64,000 nucleotides of DNA from Hermatobates lingyangjiaoensis (Eukaryota; Arthropoda; Insecta; Hemiptera; Hermatobatidae). The stretch spans positions 186,001-250,000 of the forward strand of contig JAPFBL010000116.1 in assembly GCA_026182355.1 (NCBI GenBank), in the 5' to 3' direction. The notes below the pieces were generated by a model that did not search any database, was not told where the DNA came from, and worked only from the letters and a program-made list of their open reading frames with translations. Positions 57,621 through 64,000 of the stretch are shown in pieces. A program made the position numbers and the translations under genes. The stretch's first letter is position 1, and the number at the start of each line of letters is the position of its first letter.

Positions 57621-58699
57621 TTAGCTCGTATGGCTCCGTGAAAGCTGGTATCAGAATGCTCTCTGTATTTTTGTGTGCCCGTCGCGTTGGTCTCAGTTTC
57701 CACCCTCTCTGATGCAGTTATAACACTTCACAAGTGCCTATGGTGTATCCCGTGCTTATGACGTTAATTCTCTATTCGTACATTCGGAGTTTCTGACTCA
57801 CACAGTATTGCTTGTGTTATGACCCTTTTAAAGGATGTAAACAGATTTGAATTGTTTTTGATCGAAGGTTTACAACAAGTCATACATATTATTTATTTAG
57901 TTTGTTAGAGTAGCTAACGTTACTATTCCAAACTATTTTCGATGGCAATGGTAGAAAGTCATATTGCCTGTTCACTACTTTGACCTTAATATTACTGTGT
58001 ACGGCAAAATAATACCTCACTGTTCACATAAATATATTATTTAAATAAATAATTGTTTTTTTAAATACTCTAAGACATTGTACAGTTATAATAGAAATGT
58101 CATCTCTTACAAACTGAAATAAATTGTTTCAAACAAAAGCAAAGGTAATAACAAATGGATGCGTCTCATTCACTGCGCCTGCCTATTGAATTGACAGGAA
58201 ATAATCCGTCATGTTAACTTGGTTCCAAGACTTATATCGAAAGGGTATTGTTTTCTTTTTTTTTCAAAGAGCTGTCTGTCATATTTTGATCTGGGCTCTT
58301 CCCCACTCTTGTGCCTCATTATCGCATTCATTAAAGGTGTCCTCTCAGCTTTAGAATTTATTTCAGTTCAACTTCAAAATTCTAAAACATGATTTCATTT
58401 CTAATAACCGATTTCATTTCATCTTAATCGCTACAAATCTTATATCAATTCTTATCATTTTTTTAATATTGTTCAAAGCAATATCAACAAAATAATATCA
58501 CTGGTAATAAGTAATACATATAAAACCTGTTTAATGAAATAAACACAAAATATTATCAATCCATCAATTTACAATATTGAAATCAAACCATCAAAATCAA
58601 TCTTCTGTTTCTATTTTAGTCAATCAATGGGTTTTTCATAAACACATAATAAAATTTTTAATAATGTATATTCTGTCTACAAAAGTTTCATAGCGGTCC
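57621..58699. other. AT-rich stretch, nothing recognised
   Basis: No supported feature. Confidence 0.45.
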
Positions 58700-59185
58700 T
58701 TCTTAAAGTATACATTATTGAAAATTACTCTAAAATTAGCTGATCTTAACAAGTTTCTCAATTTTTCTAAATAACACTCTCCTTATTTTGCCCACACAAT
58801 AAAGTATATCTCCTACGGTCGCATGTTTCGAATGATGAACATTCATCATCAGGACGTGAATAACTTCTTTAGTAAATTTTCTGGTTTATTATATTTGCCA
58901 GTGAAGTTTGTGTTTCATGTTTAAGATAATGACCACCTCATCATAAACTTGAGGAAAAACAACCTCAACGTCTTCACTTTGCATATATAATAAACTAGAA
59001 AATTCACTAAAGAAGTTATTCACGTCTTGAAGATGAATGTTTATCATTCGAAATATATCGACTATAGCAGATATACTTTATTGTGTAGACGAAATAACGA
59101 GAGTGTTATTCAGAAAAATTGAGTAACTTGTTAAGAAACAGGTATCAACTAAGTTTGGTGTCATTTTCAATAACGTATCTCTCTA
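58700..59185. repeat. large palindrome with two facing hammerhead-like motifs
   Basis: Arms of about 190 bp (58700-58900 and 58985-59185) mirror each other, e.g. CTTAACAAGTTTCTCAATTT against AATTGAGTAACTTGTTAAG. Minus core: GTC, CTGATGA (58846-58852), T, GAATG / TTCAT / CATTC, GAAA (58826-58829), CATGC, GAC. Plus core: GTC, TTGAAGA (59027-59033), T, GAATG / TTTAT / CATTC, GAAA (59050-59053), TATATC, GAC (59060-59062). In both, GAC after the predicted cut pairs with GTC before the core. The 85-bp centre has no reading frame. Confidence 0.75.
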
Positions 59186-61059
59186 CAAAGTATGCTACAT
59201 TATGGCTGCTCATAAATGCGTTAAAATTAAAAAAAATGTAAAAATTTATGTAACGACATGCTCTAAGTGCCAGCATTTGAAATAATTAGGTTTAAAGATA
59301 TAAATATTGAACGAAGTAATGGTATGGATAAGGCTAAAACGTCTTTCAAACAGTCCACCAGAGATCTTTAACTTCCAGTTACAATTTTTTTACGACAGTA
59401 CAATAAACCAGAGGTTTTAAAAATCATACCTACGCCTCTATTTCAAACACTTGTGACCTCATGGACTGAGTCACTGAGTTGTATAAATAGTAAACCAAAT
59501 TAGCACAAATAAAGTTTTATATACTCGCTTGTTTTTAGATATGTTGCTGACAAAGTTCTATTGCAGAAGGATAAATACGGAATAAGTTCTATTTATAAAA
59601 GTATAAGTCTAATTTGATTACGATTTACCTGATGCAGTGTTTTTGAAACTTGAATGTCTACACAGATTGCTAATACATGTTGATTTTTCATAGACTTAAA
59701 TATTACTTTTTCTCCAATGCTATAGGATAGTTTTATATACCAAAGTGAATTTACCAAAAATGTTTCCAAGTATCCTCAAAAAAAAGAAACCCCTTGTACA
59801 ATTCCAAAGGTTTCTGACTTTATTCATTAACTCTTTGTTAATTTCATATGAAAGTTGATAAAATGCATTCAAATAACTCGGAATGGGTAAATATATCAAA
59901 ATCTAGAATCTACGTTCTTTATGTTTGTGGTAATTATTCCAGCATGAACATTGCTTCTGTAAAGTAAAAATAAAAATATATTCAGATATTTTGAAGCATT
60001 TCAATCTGTTCAAAATTTGAATTTGATTCCCTTCGTAATTACATTTATTTTCTTGCGCTATTATCTTAATTCATTAAGATATTAAGACCATCTATCATAA
60101 TTACTATAAAAAAAAAACTATCCAAAGTGAATTTAGGTCAACTAGAAAAGTGTGAATCAATTACAAGCTAAAAGACTATTTTGTTCATAATTAATAAACA
60201 TTTTTATAATAAAGTAGTAATTTTGAGAAAACCTGAAATTTATAAAGATGTTCTCCGAATAATTTACAACAAACAGTTTCGAGAATAATATAGATATCTA
60301 TATTATTTATTGATATTTTTATCTGAAATACAGACATAAAGAAGTTGTTATTACATTGTAGTGCAGACTTGTGTTCAGGGAACTAGGCCGGTGGTGGTCA
60401 TTGTATTTCTGTATCCCCAGAGGCTACCCTGTATCTCTTATTAGGACCCAGATACAAGATTACTGTTTTTGGCCTAATAACATTGTGAATTTGTTATCGA
60501 ATCACGATCTGTTTGTGTCCTCTGTCCCAACCACACGCAAAGCACATGGTCTAATCGATATCTCTCAGGGACTAATTCACAACTCATGTTCTTACAAAAA
60601 AAATCAACTGTTCTCCAATATATTAAGCACAAATAAGTAATTCACATTTTTAAATGGCCTAGACTGAATGGAGATGATAAAGTTAGAAAAGAAATTATTG
60701 AGAAAGTAAAAACTATTTTCCAGTTATTTCGTTTCTGTTTTAATGGATTGGTCTTCAATGTAACACTAATATTACAAATAATTGAAATAATGTTCAGCAT
60801 ACCCAGGCTTTGGTGATCTCGACTAAAATATATGATTCCCTTCTCATCACCATATTTTTTTGCAATTACGAGACTTAAAATATTCTCACATTTAAATCCT
60901 GTAACTAACTTTGTTTCAGCAGATCGACATATTTAAACAGTTCAAAATGAAAAACTCTTATTGATACCTAAATAAAGGCTTTTATAGTATAAATATAGGA
61001 AAAATTAAAATTGTTTCTAATTTTATCATTACATCGTGACCAGTCCATGAAATGGATAT
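59186..61059. other. AT-rich stretch, no gene recognised
   Basis: A frame at 60371-60640 (89 codons, WWSLYFCIPRGYPVSL) starts without a clear ATG context and matches nothing I know. Confidence 0.4.
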
Positions 61060-61335
61060 CACAATTGTAGGGGTAAACAATTTACTGCAATTGTCACCAC
61101 ATATAGAAGTAATGATATAAACAACGCGTTTCGTACACGTAGTGTTCTTCTGTACGTGTAAAGCTAAAAGTAAATACAATGACCATTTACTATACTATAC
61201 CATTTATGGTATAAAATAAATAGTGCAAAATAAAATAAGGAAAAAGGAATGTTCATACCCAAGGACGATTTGATCGTATTTTGCCATATTTCTCCAAATA
61301 TGGAGAATTTCCATTAACTTTTTAACCCTTTAATG
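61060..61335 (-). repeat. family P unit, decayed
   Basis: GTAGGGGTAAACAATTTACT at 61067 and the inverse AACTTTTTAACCC near 61316-61328 are the arms. On minus ACAGAAGA...GTGTACGAAACGCG keeps GAAACGCG (GAAA at 61129-61132), but CTGA has become ACAG. Same family as 51440-51660. Confidence 0.55.
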
Positions 61336-61984
61336 GGTAAATATTACATAATAACTGATGGCACTACCTTAAAATTAGTACATTGCTATGATAGGTAAAC
61401 ATTTTGTGAAATTGGCAAGATTAATTATTATACCAAAGTAGTCCCTTGGAATTTCGATCCATCCAATCCATTAACTGAAAGCATATTGGCATCTATATAT
61501 GAATGAAATATTTATAGTTATTTATAATACATTATGATACTATGCTTATAGTATAATTCACCACTGGAGTATACGATATTGATTGTATACTCCATAACGG
61601 GTAATGCACTGAATCTATAATGGATGCTGAAGAGGTTGATCAACTGTTTAGCTTCAACAGAAGGAAATAATTTACTAGTTAAATAACAATTAGCAATAGA
61701 TCAGATGAAAAAAACCCAGGACAGGCATATCAACATTATACTTGTATGAGAGATATAAACTAGGGCTTTTTATAATTATTATTCAAACAGATAAGTTAAC
61801 TATGTTATTTTGGGTAGAACACTGTGAAATGCCATAAGATTCAAACACATTTCTTTCTAGAATAACAACAGACAATATAGTTAATAACCGACTAATTTTG
61901 AACAAAATTTTAAATACGTAAAGATAACAAATAAATGACTAAATTATGAACAAAATATGCATTATTAAATCAGGAGTCTGAGCA
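61336..61984. other. AT-rich stretch, nothing recognised
   Basis: No supported feature. Confidence 0.45.
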
Positions 61985-62260
61985 GCAGGGTGAATTGCGT
62001 GCTCCATTGTGGACTCGATCATCAGCTCAACTGCATCCTGAATCCGAACCGATTCATCTGTGACTCTTAATCTCGTATTCAATTTTCCTTACCTGGGGGT
62101 GAACAAATCTAATTGCGTGGTCATTTAGAGAGACCGTTACGATGTCGGTCTCGAGCTATTACAATGTCAGGGAGTCGTAAAAGAATGTTACTCTAAATAC
62201 ATTTAAATTAAACAAAATTTAGAGCCTCTGTGTAGAATCTACTCGGCAATGTAGCTGTCC
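61985..62260 (+). mobile_element. tRNA-derived SINE, old
   Basis: GAATCCGAACCGATTC (B-box region), CTGGGGGTGAACAAATCTAA, GTTACGATGTCGGTCTCGAG and TGTAGAATCTACTCGG follow the order of the SINE at 52-349. The A box is not clear and the sequence is strongly diverged. Confidence 0.6.
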
Positions 62261-63587
62261 ATAGCTGTAATGAATGCTGGATAATGAATAACTCATACTT
62301 TCCGCCTGTAGAATATCAAATAAACCCGATAACAGTGGACGTACAGATAAAAAAACTAGCATATTAGTTTCTTATAAAATGAGGTCATTGAAAGGTATTG
62401 TTAAACGACTTTCAAATTAAATTAAAGAGAATTACATTAAAAAACTGTATAAAAATATAGTGAGTCATGTAAGATAATATCCATCAAACAACATCAAGGA
62501 TTTTAGAGACCACCCACGATACTAATTTTAAAAATGAAAGCAATGAAAGACTATCCTTGATACCACTTAAGGACAATTGTATGTAAGGTACTTGGGTATA
62601 TTTCATACTTACATAAACATACATGACTGTTATTAAGTTTAATCTTAAGGAGATGTTGATTGAATATTTTATAGCCAATGTCTTGTTGCTGCTAAAAATA
62701 TTGACCGTCAGTATAGCTAATACAGAGGAAGAATATCCCTTTAATATCTCTGTTAGCTCAATGGCTTTAGCTACATAGTTTGATTCATATCACGGTGATG
62801 ATGGAAGTTGATAATGCAATTTAAATTGAGTGACAAAATCAGGAAGCCAATTATTGAAGCCTGGTGATTGATCTTGTCGGTCAAACTATTTCAAAACTGC
62901 GTTGATATTGCCAGTTCAATCTATCAGTCTACAAACCACTACCTTGTACACAGTCTATCACAAGATATCAGTTAATGAATAAAGAATTGGTCTCTGATAC
63001 CTGTTGTGTATCGAAGCGGAATTCAATTCAATAGCGTTCAACGATGCCAATCCAAAATAGCAGTCAGTCATGAAATCTTTGTAACAGGATACCATCTTAA
63101 TCGACCCTTTTAATTTCAGTGCTACTAAAAGGGATGCAATATAACTTCAAGGGCAATTAAAAGCAGCCCTTTGCTTTTTATTCGCTCATTCGATGGCCCT
63201 CCATAACTAGCAACCCTTCGGTGATTGTACTCATTCGCCACCATTAACTAAATTATACCAACCAGCCGTTTCGTCCCAAAAGAACCGTAGTTTTCTTTTT
63301 TATATGAAATTATTTTCATATCGTTATATATTATGGAATCCATACTGTAATTATATAAACAATTAGTAATTAGTAATTTTATAATTACTAATTATCATGA
63401 TAGATGTAATGATACATGAATTATCTATTATTTAATACCCTTGTACTGGCAATGACTATCAGATCCGACAACTTTTGAACATTCAATATAAAATGACCAC
63501 GTCTGGGACCTCAACTACTCGAAGAAACAAGAATTTGCCTAAAGATGTCTGTACAAACAGTCGAATCATGTCGCAGGAATAATCTAA
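62261..63587. other. AT-rich stretch, possible further tRNA-like trace
   Basis: TGTTAGCTCAATGGCTTTAG at 62753 looks like an A box, but the B-box region (TTTGATTCATATC) is weak, so I do not call it. Nothing else seen. Confidence 0.35.
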
Positions 63588-63935
63588 TGTAAATACGTAT
63601 ACAGTCTCCAACAACCCACAAAAAACACCAAAAGCAATAAAAAGGATACCTTCTTATACAGTGACAGCAATGTCTATTGCCAGTATTCGTGTATACCAAG
63701 GGAGTGTAAGACCTTAAAACTTCCTGACAGAACTTCAAGGGTTCATCGCTTGGAAACCAGTTTCAACAGAAATCTGGCACTAATCAAGAACAGACTAAGG
63801 GATATCTACGTCAAGAAGCTGATGTCACATGACAGCACATGGATTTCCTGAGAGAGTATGAGTCCTCTAAATATTTTTGATGATGATAGAGGTGACTCCA
63901 TAGAAGAGATGTACTATGTACGTGGCTTTCATTAG
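63588..63935 (+). pseudogene. unrecognised coding-like fragment with one in-frame stop
   Basis: An open stretch of 87 codons (63588-63848) ends at TGA 63849-63851. The same frame then runs on for 27 codons to TAG at 63933-63935. It reads NVYCQYSCIPRECKTLKLPD, RVHRLETSFNRNLALIKNRL, RDIYVKKLMSHDSTWIS, stop, NIFDDDRGDSIEEMYYVRGF. The balanced composition (charged residues, four cysteines, few AT-driven residues) is unlike the chance frames elsewhere. There is no start codon, and a TAA lies just upstream. It may be an exon, a processed pseudogene or a transposon fragment. I do not recognise the protein. Confidence 0.35.
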
Positions 63936-64000
63936 AGCAGGAAAGAAATAGAACTTCAAAGGACCTCCTACTCCACACAACAAAACAATCACTTCATTTG

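Noticed and set aside
57290..57703. 137-codon minus-strand frame
   Set aside because: Lies over the degenerate 41-bp tandem repeat and reads AT-driven Y, N, L and I.
60371..60640. 89-codon plus-strand frame
   Set aside because: No ATG in a good context, no recognisable domain and no splice signals I trust.

Overview
This 64 kb window is AT-rich, repeat-dense, non-coding eukaryotic DNA. I found no intact host gene: no credible exon chain, no rRNA gene and no functional tRNA gene. The repeats are Penelope-like retroelement (PLE) fragments, tRNA-derived SINEs, mariner, Tigger/pogo and hAT DNA transposons, and long (TA)n and (GT)n tracts. Together they point to an invertebrate animal. A cephalopod-like mollusc is my best guess, from general resemblance only and with modest confidence.

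Layout. 0-9 kb: a full-length tRNA-SINE, a possible MITE, a duplicated (GT)n block and AT-rich filler. 9-15 kb: a palindromic ribozyme-like unit, an internally deleted mariner with matching terminal repeats, a PLE-like 3' end, and an internally deleted Tigger that lacks one catalytic aspartate. 15-19 kb: a cluster of short inverted units with hammerhead-ribozyme-like cores and a 334-bp segment present twice. 19-28 kb: mostly featureless, with a GC-richer island, a SINE and another palindrome. 28-36 kb: a decayed second mariner, a SINE-like tRNA-Arg-derived fragment, one hAT end with a 32-bp tandem repeat, and two PLEs that encode GIY-YIG endonuclease remnants. 36-46 kb: a SINE with a perfect target duplication, featureless DNA, and a complete 426-bp hAT with a perfect 8-bp duplication. 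46-50 kb: several PLE ends and a second copy of the PLE-B endonuclease. 51-62 kb: more palindromic units, a degenerate 41-bp tandem repeat and old SINEs. The last 500 bp hold an unrecognised open reading frame broken by one stop.

The main result is that many otherwise dissimilar repeats share one pattern: CTGANGA, one extra base, a short hairpin, GAAA, then a near-palindromic stem III of 4-8 bases. In the best copies this is followed by 3-4 bases complementary to those just before CTGANGA. That is the layout of a minimal type I hammerhead ribozyme. I count 13 copies with both CTGANGA and GAAA boxes, on both strands, in at least five sequence families, plus many decayed ones. Two PLE gene fragments carry the motif in their terminal repeats, which agrees with the known association of hammerheads with PLEs. 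Several copies stand as head-to-head pairs with no gene between them, making palindromes of about 180-480 bp. The shared extra base after CTGANGA and the frequent (TA)n borders are the parts most worth checking.
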